Origin: Candidatus Benthicola azotiphorus
Lineage (GTDB): Bacteria; Gemmatimonadota; Gemmatimonadetes; Palauibacterales; Palauibacteraceae
NCBI GenBank assembly: GCA_947581745.1
Contig: CANPVW010000272.1
Coordinates: 1-5,887, forward strand
DNA: 5,887 nucleotides
Direction of reading: 5' to 3'
The position numbers and the translations under genes were made by a program. Position 1 is the first letter of the stretch. Every line of letters begins with the position of its first letter. The notes under the pieces are model-generated. The model was not told where the DNA came from, did not search any database, and saw only the letters and a list, made by a program, of their open reading frames with translations. Below, piece by piece: positions 1 through 5,677 of the stretch.

Positions 1-982
1 CCGCCACTTCGTCGAGTCCGTAGTAGCGCGCCTCGGTATCGTCCACACCGGTGATGTTGACACCGAGGAGCGCGCGCCTGACCTCACCGTACTTGACCAG
101 GTCGTCGATCACTTCCTGGACCAGGTCGATGGGCACCGCGAAACCGTAGCCCTCGTTCGAGCCGGTGCTGGAGGCTATCGCGGCGTTGACCCCGATCACC
201 TCACCTCTGATGTTCAGCAGGGGTCCGCCGGAGTTGCCCGGATTGATCGCGGCGTCCGTCTGAATGAAGTCCTCGATTGCCAGGTTGTCCTCGTTCCGAC
301 TCGCCAGCTCCTGCCCGATGATGTTGATGCTCCGTCCCTTCGCGCTGACGATCCCGGCCGTGACCGTGGTCGTGAGCGGACCGCCCACCCCTCGGAAGCC
401 CGGGCTGCCGATCGCCAGGACCCATTCGCCGACTCGCGTCGCGTCGCTCGAGCCGAGGGTGACCGGCGTGAGGTGATCTGCGTGCAGCTTGAGAAGGGCC
501 ACGTCTGTCGTCGGGTCCCGCCCCACGAGATCGGCTGTGAACTCACGCCGATCGCTGAGCTGGATGTTGATCTTGTCGGCTCCGTCGACCACGTGGTTGT
601 TGGTCACCACGTACCCGTCCTCACTGACGATGAATCCGGATCCGCTTCCCCTCACGACCTGGGGAGGGCGCTGCTGGAAGAAGTCCTCGAATGCGGGCGG
701 GAGATTGCCCTCCCGCGTGTGTGCGTCGATCGTGCGTTCCACGAAGATCGTCACCACGGCCGGCGTCACCCGTTCGGCTATGTCCGAGAACCCGGCCTGT
801 GGGAGGGCGTCGTTCTGCACCGGCTGCGGTTCCACGACCCGCAGCGTGAGGGGTGGGTTGTCCGCCAGCCGCGCCAGCCCCGGCGGTGTGAGATCCAGTC
901 GTGCCGCTATTCCGATGCCCACCGCGAATGCGACGATCGCGGTCAGCGTCAGGTTCAGCTTGGTCCTCAGCGCGTCGTTCAT
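1..982 (-). CDS. htrA: HtrA/DegP-family periplasmic serine protease, C-terminal part beyond window
   Basis: The visible 327 codons encode an N-terminal membrane segment (about residues 9-27, after a short start with R6 and K8), a linker, and a complete trypsin-like protease domain (about 60-285). The triad is readable: His130 in TNNHVVDGAD, Asp160 in TDVALLKL and Ser251 in NPGNSGGPL. The 30-residue His-Asp spacing matches E. coli DegP. The Asp-Ser spacing is 91 residues against 75 in DegP, because of two inserts (see findings). Near residue 300 the chain enters what should be the first PDZ domain (LLGVNITGVDD) and leaves the window. Family knowledge: HtrA proteins degrade or hold misfolded envelope proteins, triggered by PDZ-bound peptides. 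ATG982 is the only canonical start after an in-frame TGA about 31 codons upstream; its own Shine-Dalgarno is weak (GCGGGAA). The gene lies 280 bases downstream of dnaK on the same strand. Whether it has one or two PDZ domains cannot be seen, so DegP, DegQ and DegS types are not separable. Confidence 0.95.
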   Translation of the reverse strand, partial: MNDALRTKLNLTLTAIVAFAVGIGIAARLDLTPPGLARLADNPPLTLRVVEPQPVQNDALPQAGFSDIAERVTPAVVTIFVERTIDAHTREGNLPPAFEDFFQQRPPQVVRGSGSGFIVSEDGYVVTNNHVVDGADKINIQLSDRREFTADLVGRDPTTDVALLKLHADHLTPVTLGSSDATRVGEWVLAIGSPGFRGVGGPLTTTVTAGIVSAKGRSINIIGQELASRNEDNLAIEDFIQTDAAINPGNSGGPLLNIRGEVIGVNAAIASSTGSNEGYGFAVPIDLVQEVIDDLVKYGEVRRALLGVNITGVDDTEARYYGLDEVA

Positions 983-1067
983 TGCCGTTCCCGCTACCTC
1001 TCTGGAGTTTCCCAGGCGATCCCTGCGATCACCTTGCTGAATGCGTTCCTCCGATGTTCCTCTGACT

Positions 1068-1096
1068 ACTATCGCTCAGGAGCCCTTCCGGTTCCA
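1068..1096 (-). promoter_or_regulatory. possible promoter for htrA
   Basis: Read on the minus strand, TGGAAC (1096-1091) and GATAGT (1073-1068) are separated by 17 bases, about 85 bases upstream of the htrA ATG. GATAGT matches the -10 consensus at 4 of 6 positions. The upstream box is poor for a housekeeping -35, but its GGAAC core resembles the -35 of extracytoplasmic-stress sigma factors, which control htrA in many bacteria. The downstream box does not fit a sigma-E -10, so the match is partial. This is a suggestion only; in GC-rich DNA such boxes arise by chance. Confidence 0.22.
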
Positions 1097-1205
1097 CCCG
1101 TGCCGAACGGGACGTCCAGGCGTTCCCGGTTTAGACGGATCAACGTGGCCGGCGGGTTGCCCGGCCCGACTTCGGTGACCCGAGTGAGCCTCCCGGGGCC
1201 CGGAT

Positions 1206-1239
1206 GAGAAACGGCGCCCCTGTCGAGACGCCGCTTCCC
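1206..1239 (-). terminator. terminator-like hairpin after dnaK
   Basis: On the minus strand GGGAAGCGGCG (1239-1229) can pair with CGCCGTTTCTC (1216-1206) to give an 11-bp stem with two G-U pairs and a 12-base loop. The stem begins 23 bases past the dnaK stop codon, and its 3' arm ends in the T-rich stretch TTTCTCAT. The position is right for the end of the dnaK transcript. The T-run is short, interrupted and itself part of the stem, so it may act as an attenuator, a 3'-end stabiliser or a partial terminator. If efficient, htrA needs its own promoter in 983-1205. Confidence 0.5.
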
Positions 1240-1262
1240 CGGTCAACCGACACCTTCCGTGA

Positions 1263-3209
1263 TCACTTCTCCTCGGACTCGTCCACGATCTCGTAGTCCG
1301 CCTCGACGACCTCTTCGTCACCGCCGGCTTCGCCCGCGGGCCCCGCCGCGCCTTCCTCGGCCGTCTCCTCGAAGCCCTGTGTCGCCCCGGCCTGGTCGCC
1401 CATGCCGGCCTTCGCGTAGATCTGCTGCGCGACCGCCTGCACCGCCTTCTGGATCTCCTCCGTCGCCGCCGCGATGGCCGCCGTGTCATCCTGCTTCAGC
1501 GCCTGCTTGCCGCGCTCCAGCTTGGCCTCAACGTCGGCCTTGCCGGCTTCGTCGACCGAGTCCTTCCACTCTTCCATGTTCTTCTCGGTCTGGTAGATCA
1601 ACGAGTCCAGCCGGTTGTGTGCCTCGGCCTTCTCGCGTCGTCCCTTGTCTTCCGAGGCGTGCGCTTCGGCATCGCGGACCATCTTGTCGATCTCCGCGTC
1701 GGACAGCCCCGACGACGCTTCGATCCTGATCTTCTGTTCCTTGCCCGTGGCCCTGTCCTTCGCGCTCACGTGGAGGATTCCGTTGGCGTCGATGTCGAAC
1801 GTGACCTCGATCTGGGGTACGCCTCTGGGCGCGGGAGGAATCCCCGTGAGCTGGAACCGTCCGATGGTCTTGTTGTCCAGTGCCATCTGCCGTTCGCCCT
1901 GCAGCACGTGGATGTCGACCGTGGGCTGGCTGTCCTCGGCTGTCGAGAAGATCTCGCTCTTCTTGGTGGGGATCGTCGTGTTGCGGCCGATCAGCGTCGT
2001 CATCACCCCGCCGAGCGTCTCGATCCCGAGCGACAGCGGCGTCACGTCCAGCAGCAGCACGTCGGTCACGTCCCCGGCCAGGACGCCCCCCTGGATCGCG
2101 GCGCCGATTCCGACGACTTCGTCCGGGTTCACTCCCTTGTGCGGCTCCTTGCCGAAGAACTCCCGCACGGTGTCCTGGATCTTGGGGATCCTGGTCGATC
2201 CGCCCACCAGAATGACCTCGTCGATCGAGGACGGGTCCAGGCCGGCATCGTCAAGCGCCTTCTTCATCGGCTCCCTGGTTCGCTCGATCAGGTCATCCAC
2301 CAGCTGCTCGAACTTGGACCGCGTGAGCGACACGTTCAGGTGCTTGGGCCCACTCTGATCGGCCGTGATGAACGGGAGGTTGATGTCCGTCTGGGTCGTC
2401 GTGGAAAGTTCGCACTTCGCCTTCTCGGCGGCTTCCTTCAGGCGCTGGAGGGCCATCGGGTCCTTCGACAGGTCGAGCCCCTGGTCCTTCTTGAACTCGC
2501 TCACCAGCCAGTCGATCACCCGCTGGTCGAAGTCATCGCCTCCGAGGTGGGTGTCTCCGTTCGTGGCCTTGACCTCGAACACGCCATCTCCGAGCTCCAG
2601 GATCGAGATGTCGTACGTCCCGCCCCCGAGGTCGAACACGGCGATCTTCTCCTCCGTCTTCTTGTCGAGTCCGTAGGCCAGCGCCGCTGCCGTGGGCTCG
2701 TTGATGATACGCAGCACTTCGAGGCCCGCCACCTTGCCGGCGTCCTTGGTGGCCTGACGCTGCGCGTCGTTGAAGTACGCGGGAACCGTGACCACGGCCT
2801 GAGTGACCTCCTTGCCCAGATAATCCTCGGCCGTCTGCTTCATCTTCTGGAGGATCATCGCCGAGATCTCCGGCGGCGTGAACGTGCTGTCCGCATGTGG
2901 GACCTTGACCTGCACGCGGTCCTGGGAGTCGCACTCGATCTCGTAAGGGACGAGCTTGCGCTCGGACTCGACCTCCGAGCACTTGCGTCCCATGAACCGC
3001 TTGATGGAGAAGATCGTGTTGCGCGGGTTCGTTACGGCCTGCCGCTTCGCGACCTGACCGACGAGCCTCTCGTGGTCTTTCGTATATGCCACGACCGATG
3101 GGGTCGTGCGGGCGCCCTCGGCGCTCGGGATGACCACCGGATCGCCGCCCTCCATCACCGAGACGACGGAGTTGGTGGTCCCGAGGTCGATTCCAATGAC
3201 TTTGCCCAT
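1263..3209 (-). CDS. dnaK: Molecular chaperone DnaK (Hsp70)
   Basis: This 648-residue protein (E. coli DnaK has 638) is a complete cytosolic Hsp70, which binds exposed hydrophobic peptides in an ATP cycle driven by DnaJ and GrpE. The nucleotide-binding domain spans about 1-383: phosphate-1 motif IGIDLGTTNS (5-14), Lys70, INEPTAAALAYG (169-180, with Glu171), phosphate-2 motif FDLGGGTYD (192-200, with Thr198) and the adenosine motif ILVGGSTRIPKI (333-344). The interdomain linker is DVLLLDVTP (383-391), the substrate-binding sheet domain about 392-505, and the helical lid about 506-600. A Gly/Ala/Glu-rich tail (604-632) ends in an acidic EEVVEADYEIVDESEEK motif. An insert near 80-105 is the Gram-negative type. 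The start is MGKVIGIDLG at 3209, with AAGGA 7 bases upstream; the frame stays open further upstream but that stretch has no Hsp70 similarity. Neither grpE nor dnaJ adjoins it: the next gene downstream is htrA and the upstream neighbour is divergent. Nothing in it looks damaged. Confidence 0.99.
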   Translation of the reverse strand: MGKVIGIDLGTTNSVVSVMEGGDPVVIPSAEGARTTPSVVAYTKDHERLVGQVAKRQAVTNPRNTIFSIKRFMGRKCSEVESERKLVPYEIECDSQDRVQVKVPHADSTFTPPEISAMILQKMKQTAEDYLGKEVTQAVVTVPAYFNDAQRQATKDAGKVAGLEVLRIINEPTAAALAYGLDKKTEEKIAVFDLGGGTYDISILELGDGVFEVKATNGDTHLGGDDFDQRVIDWLVSEFKKDQGLDLSKDPMALQRLKEAAEKAKCELSTTTQTDINLPFITADQSGPKHLNVSLTRSKFEQLVDDLIERTREPMKKALDDAGLDPSSIDEVILVGGSTRIPKIQDTVREFFGKEPHKGVNPDEVVGIGAAIQGGVLAGDVTDVLLLDVTPLSLGIETLGGVMTTLIGRNTTIPTKKSEIFSTAEDSQPTVDIHVLQGERQMALDNKTIGRFQLTGIPPAPRGVPQIEVTFDIDANGILHVSAKDRATGKEQKIRIEASSGLSDAEIDKMVRDAEAHASEDKGRREKAEAHNRLDSLIYQTEKNMEEWKDSVDEAGKADVEAKLERGKQALKQDDTAAIAAATEEIQKAVQAVAQQIYAKAGMGDQAGATQGFEETAEEGAAGPAGEAGGDEEVVEADYEIVDESEEK

Positions 3210-3216
3210 TTCGCTT

Positions 3217-3221
3217 TCCTT
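3217..3221 (-). promoter_or_regulatory. Ribosome binding site fixing the dnaK start
   Basis: The minus strand reads AAGGA (3221-3217) within AAAGGAAAG, 7 bases before ATG3209. It supports the start at MGKVIGIDLG over ATGs further upstream in the same open frame, which reaches about 3635 and would run into the opposing rhomboid gene. Confidence 0.8.
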
Positions 3222-3330
3222 TCGAATCTGATCTGACGGCGGCCCCCGCGAGCGAATGCGCTTCGGGCACCCCCGCCCCGGCCCGCAGACCGGACCGGTG
3301 CCTCCGTGTCGTCCCGTGGAGGGTGCAAGC

Positions 3331-3372
3331 GATGTGCCGCATTCCGTCCTCCAGAAACGCCGGATGTGCGGC
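3331..3372. repeat. Imperfect 10-bp direct repeat, possible operator
   Basis: GATGTGCCGC (3331-3340) recurs as GATGTGCGGC (3363-3372), 9 of 10 identical. The copies are 32 bases start to start, about three helical turns, and both are followed by an AT-richer ATTCC or CATTTC. The same-face spacing between divergent genes would suit a dimeric regulator, but a chance repeat is quite possible. Confidence 0.25.
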
Positions 3373-3486
3373 CATTTCACGACAATCTGACACCGGACCG
3401 CACTTCGGGTGCCAGAACGGCAGGAATCCGGACCATGCCAACTTGGCGGGTCGGGGCGGTGGCTTTCCGGGGGCGGGAGGGCCGCG

Positions 3487-3515
3487 TTGCGTCGACCGAA
3501 TGGCCCGCCTACCGT
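3487..3515 (+). promoter_or_regulatory. Predicted promoter for rhomboid-nupC-PNP, likely giving a leaderless mRNA
   Basis: TTGCGT (3487-3492) and TACCGT (3510-3515) are separated by exactly 17 bases. TTGCGT keeps the TTG core of the -35 box, and TACCGT fits the TANNNT form of the -10 box. The -10 ends 6 bases before A3522, so the usual start of transcription falls on or within a base or two of the A of the rhomboid ATG. TANNNT immediately upstream of an ATG marks leaderless genes in several GC-rich bacterial lineages. The only Shine-Dalgarno-like bases, GGAG at 3516-3519, sit 2 bases from the ATG, too close for normal use. This is inferred from position and consensus only. Confidence 0.45.
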
Positions 3516-3521
3516 GGAGCC

Positions 3522-4289
3522 ATGTTTCCGCTCCGGGACGAGAACCCTACCGAACTGGTTCCATTCGTCACGTTCCTGATCATCCTGGTGAACGTGGTGG
3601 CGTGGCTCGTAGTGCAGGGGGCGGGGGCCGGCCAACCGCTCCTCGATTCGCTGTGCAGGTACGGGTCGATTCCGGGCGCGATCACCGGAACGATCCCGGC
3701 CGGATCATCCGTACAGCTCGGCCCGGGAGCGATCTGCAGGGTGCCCGGGACGGGAGCGGTGACGATCCTGACCTCGATGTTCATGCACGGGAGCTGGATG
3801 CACCTGATCGGTAACATGTGGTTCCTGTGGGTCTTCGGAAACAACATCGAGGACTCGATGGGGCACTTTCGCTACCTGGTCTTCTACCTGCTGACGGGCG
3901 TCCTCGCGGCGGCCGCCCACATCCTCTCGGATCCGGGGAGCGCCATCCCGACGGTGGGAGCTTCCGGAGCGATCAGCGGGGTCATGGGAGCCTACATGGT
4001 TCTCTACCCGAAGGTCAGGGTTCAGACGCTGATCATCCTCATTCTCTATATCCGGGTGATACCTTTACCGGCGTGGGTGCTGCTGGCGTACTGGTTCTTC
4101 CTGCAGCTGGTGGGGGGCAGCGCGGCGCTCGGCCGCGGCGGGGCCGGTGTGGCCTTCTGGGCGCACGTGGGGGGGTTCGCGGCCGGGGTAGTGCTGATCA
4201 AACTGTTCGAGAAGCGAAGGCTGGTCGGGGCGAAGCGATCCGGCCAGGTGCTCACGAGAGACGAAATGGGAAGGTGGGGCCCATGGTGA
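3522..4289 (+). CDS. Rhomboid-family intramembrane serine protease
   Basis: This 255-residue multi-pass protein has the rhomboid signature. The TM2 motif has His89, His94 and Asn98 (HGSWMHLIGN); the nucleophile Ser148 lies in GASGAISG (146-153); and the catalytic His215 lies in AHVGGFAAG. These match the His, Asn, Ser and His of E. coli GlpG, so the enzyme should be active. About six membrane helices are seen: 12-34, 78-104, 117-135, 146-163, 167-199 (probably split at the prolines near 181-183) and 208-228. Family knowledge: rhomboids cut substrate transmembrane helices within the membrane; the substrate here is unknown. The start MFPLRDENPT at 3522 is chosen because the [FI]PLRD N-terminus is typical of a common bacterial subfamily and sits under a plausible promoter; the frame is open back to ATG3306, but that extension looks non-coding. 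A long loop (about 33-77) between TM1 and TM2 holds Cys45 and Cys72. The basic tail ends in WGPW, and the last 7 bases overlap the transporter gene. Confidence 0.95.
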   Translation: MFPLRDENPTELVPFVTFLIILVNVVAWLVVQGAGAGQPLLDSLCRYGSIPGAITGTIPAGSSVQLGPGAICRVPGTGAVTILTSMFMHGSWMHLIGNMWFLWVFGNNIEDSMGHFRYLVFYLLTGVLAAAAHILSDPGSAIPTVGASGAISGVMGAYMVLYPKVRVQTLIILILYIRVIPLPAWVLLAYWFFLQLVGGSAALGRGGAGVAFWAHVGGFAAGVVLIKLFEKRRLVGAKRSGQVLTRDEMGRWGPW

Positions 4290-5677
4290 GCTGGAAACGG
4301 GTGCTGTGGTTGTTGCCTCCGTTGCTCCTCGCGCCTGCCACGGCGTGGGGGGTGCAGCAGGCAGGCTCCACGTTGATCGATACGGGAGCCGTTGCGGAAC
4401 CGTTCCTCATCCGGTTGGCCCGCGGAGTGTTCGCGCTGGCCGTCATCCTGGTGGTGCTGTGGCGATTCTCGCCGAGGCGGAAGGCGATCGACTGGAGCCT
4501 CGTGGCGAAGGGCATCGGCCTGCAGTTCGTGTTCGCCCTCCTCGTGCTCAAGACCACCTGGGGCCGCGGTTTCTTCAGCGTCGTGAACGACGTGTTCATC
4601 GCCCTGATCGGCTACACGCTGGCGGGAGCCCGCTTCGTGTTCGGCTCGCTCGTCGACTTCTCGACCCCGGTGACGGGGGGGGAAGGCGTGGTGGAGATCG
4701 GCGCCAACTTCGCGTTCGCCGTCCTTCCGACGATCATCTTCTTCTCGGCTCTCATGACGGTTCTCTACTACCTGGGCGTGATGCAGCTGATCGTAAAGGC
4801 GGTCGCCTGGGTGATGCAGAGAACGCTGAAGACGAGCGGCGCGGAAACCACTTCTGCGGCCGGCAACATTTTCGTCGGCCAGACCGAAGCGCCTCTCCTC
4901 GTGAAGCCGTTCGTGAAGAACATGACGATGTCGGAGCTGAACACCGTGATGGTCGGCGGGTTCGCGACCGTGGCGGGAGGCGTGATGGCCGCTTACGTGG
5001 CGATGCTGGCCGGCTACTTCCCGGCGATAGCGGGGCACCTGCTGGCGGCCAGCATCATGGCCGCTCCGGCCGGCATCGTCGTGAGCAAGATCCTCATGCC
5101 GGAGACGGAGGTGCCGGAGACGCGCGATACCCTGGACTTCGAGGTCGAGCTGGACTCGGTCAACGTGATCGACGCGGCTGCGGGCGGTGCGGCCGACGGC
5201 ATGCGCCTGGCCCTCAACGTGGGCGCGATGCTGATTGCCTTTCTGGCGATCATAGCCCTGATCAACGGCTTGCTGGGGTGGGGCCTGGGGCTGGTGCACA
5301 TCGAGGGAATCACCCTGGAACGATTGCTGGGCTGGGCCTTCGCGCCGGTCGCCTGGCTGATCGGAGTGCCCATGTCGGACGCCGCCGAGATCGGAACTCT
5401 GTTCGGCGTCAAGATGGTGGCCAACGAGTTCGTCGCTTTCCGGATGCTCGCCGACGGGATCGCCGCGGGCTCCACCCTCTCGCCCAAGTCGGTGATCATA
5501 GCGACCTACGCACTCACCGGCTTCGCGAATTTCTCGTCCATCGCGATTCAGATCGGAGGTATCGGCGGCATCGCGCCCGAGCGCCGGCACGACCTGTCGC
5601 GCCTCGGCCTGCGGGCGATGCTCGGCGGAACGGTGGCGACATGGATGACGGCCACGCTCGCGGGGGTTCTGGCATGA
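4283..5677 (+). CDS. nupC: Concentrative nucleoside transporter, NupC/CNT family
   Basis: This 464-residue inner-membrane protein should import nucleosides using the Na+ or H+ gradient. Family-defining elements are present: GQTEAPLLVKPF (199-210, with Gln200, Thr201 and Glu202 for the nucleobase), ANEFVAF (380-386, with Glu382 for the ribose), and GFANFSSIAIQIGGIGG (413-429, with Asn416 and Ser419). Asn195, five residues before Gln200, matches the asparagine of the Na+ site in the Vibrio cholerae transporter, which favours Na+ coupling. The conserved NVIDAAAGGAADG stretch (294-306) and ALNVGAMLIAF (310-320) are also there. Bacterial CNTs are usually about 400-420 residues; the excess here is an N-terminal extension of roughly 40-45 residues with an additional signal-like hydrophobic segment (7-22). 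ATG4283 lies inside ATGGTGA at the end of the rhomboid gene, with AAGG 8 bases upstream inside GGAAGGTGG. The gene is followed by a 4-base overlap with a purine nucleoside phosphorylase, which fits a purine salvage role. Exact substrate preference cannot be read from sequence. Confidence 0.96.
   Translation: MVSWKRVLWLLPPLLLAPATAWGVQQAGSTLIDTGAVAEPFLIRLARGVFALAVILVVLWRFSPRRKAIDWSLVAKGIGLQFVFALLVLKTTWGRGFFSVVNDVFIALIGYTLAGARFVFGSLVDFSTPVTGGEGVVEIGANFAFAVLPTIIFFSALMTVLYYLGVMQLIVKAVAWVMQRTLKTSGAETTSAAGNIFVGQTEAPLLVKPFVKNMTMSELNTVMVGGFATVAGGVMAAYVAMLAGYFPAIAGHLLAASIMAAPAGIVVSKILMPETEVPETRDTLDFEVELDSVNVIDAAAGGAADGMRLALNVGAMLIAFLAIIALINGLLGWGLGLVHIEGITLERLLGWAFAPVAWLIGVPMSDAAEIGTLFGVKMVANEFVAFRMLADGIAAGSTLSPKSVIIATYALTGFANFSSIAIQIGGIGGIAPERRHDLSRLGLRAMLGGTVATWMTATLAGVLA

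Larger units (their letters stand above)
3210..3521. other. Divergent intergenic region between dnaK and the rhomboid operon
   Basis: These 312 bases separate two divergently read genes and must hold both promoters. The rhomboid-side promoter is proposed at 3487-3515. On the dnaK side I found no CIRCE operator (TTAGCACTC-N9-GAGTGCTAA), no convincing heat-shock sigma-32 promoter and no clear housekeeping boxes, so the dnaK promoter is unassigned. The stretch holds a 9-of-10 direct repeat (3331-3340 and 3363-3372) and a short tandem GACCG pair (3288-3297), part of which (CCGGACCG) recurs at 3393-3400. Both flanking reading frames extend into it, but those extensions lack family similarity and I take it as non-coding. 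Confidence 0.7.

Noticed and set aside
1140..1205. GC palindromes (such as GGGCCC and CCCGGG) downstream of the dnaK hairpin
   Set aside because: They are short, overlapping and not followed by a T-run. I could not build a single convincing second terminator or an RNA gene from them.
473..1207. Open frames of 183-244 codons on the + strand opposite htrA
   Set aside because: The minus strand encodes a clear HtrA with an intact triad over the same bases; the + frames show no family features.
1617..3236. A 539-codon open frame on the + strand opposite dnaK
   Set aside because: It is in exact codon register with dnaK, so it stays open because dnaK avoids TTA, CTA and TCA codons. Its product is Arg/Asp/His/Leu-rich with no recognisable fold. 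Long antisense frames opposite dnaK are a well-known artefact.
3288..3400. GACCG tandem and CCGGACCG repeats in the intergenic region
   Set aside because: They are short, GC-only and irregularly placed; in DNA of this composition they need no special explanation.
3306..3521. N-terminal extension of the rhomboid frame back to ATG3306
   Set aside because: The 72 extra residues are Arg/Gly/Pro-rich with no membrane or rhomboid character, and the typical PLRD N-terminus begins at ATG3522 behind a plausible promoter.
3210..3635. Upstream extension of the dnaK frame
   Set aside because: Hsp70 homology begins exactly at MGKVIGIDLG with a good ribosome binding site; the extension would overlap the start of the divergent rhomboid gene.
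4046..5590. A 514-codon open frame on the minus strand opposite nupC
   Set aside because: It is also in register with nupC codons and has a composition (His, Arg, Glu, Gln rich) expected of the complement of a membrane protein gene in GC-rich DNA.
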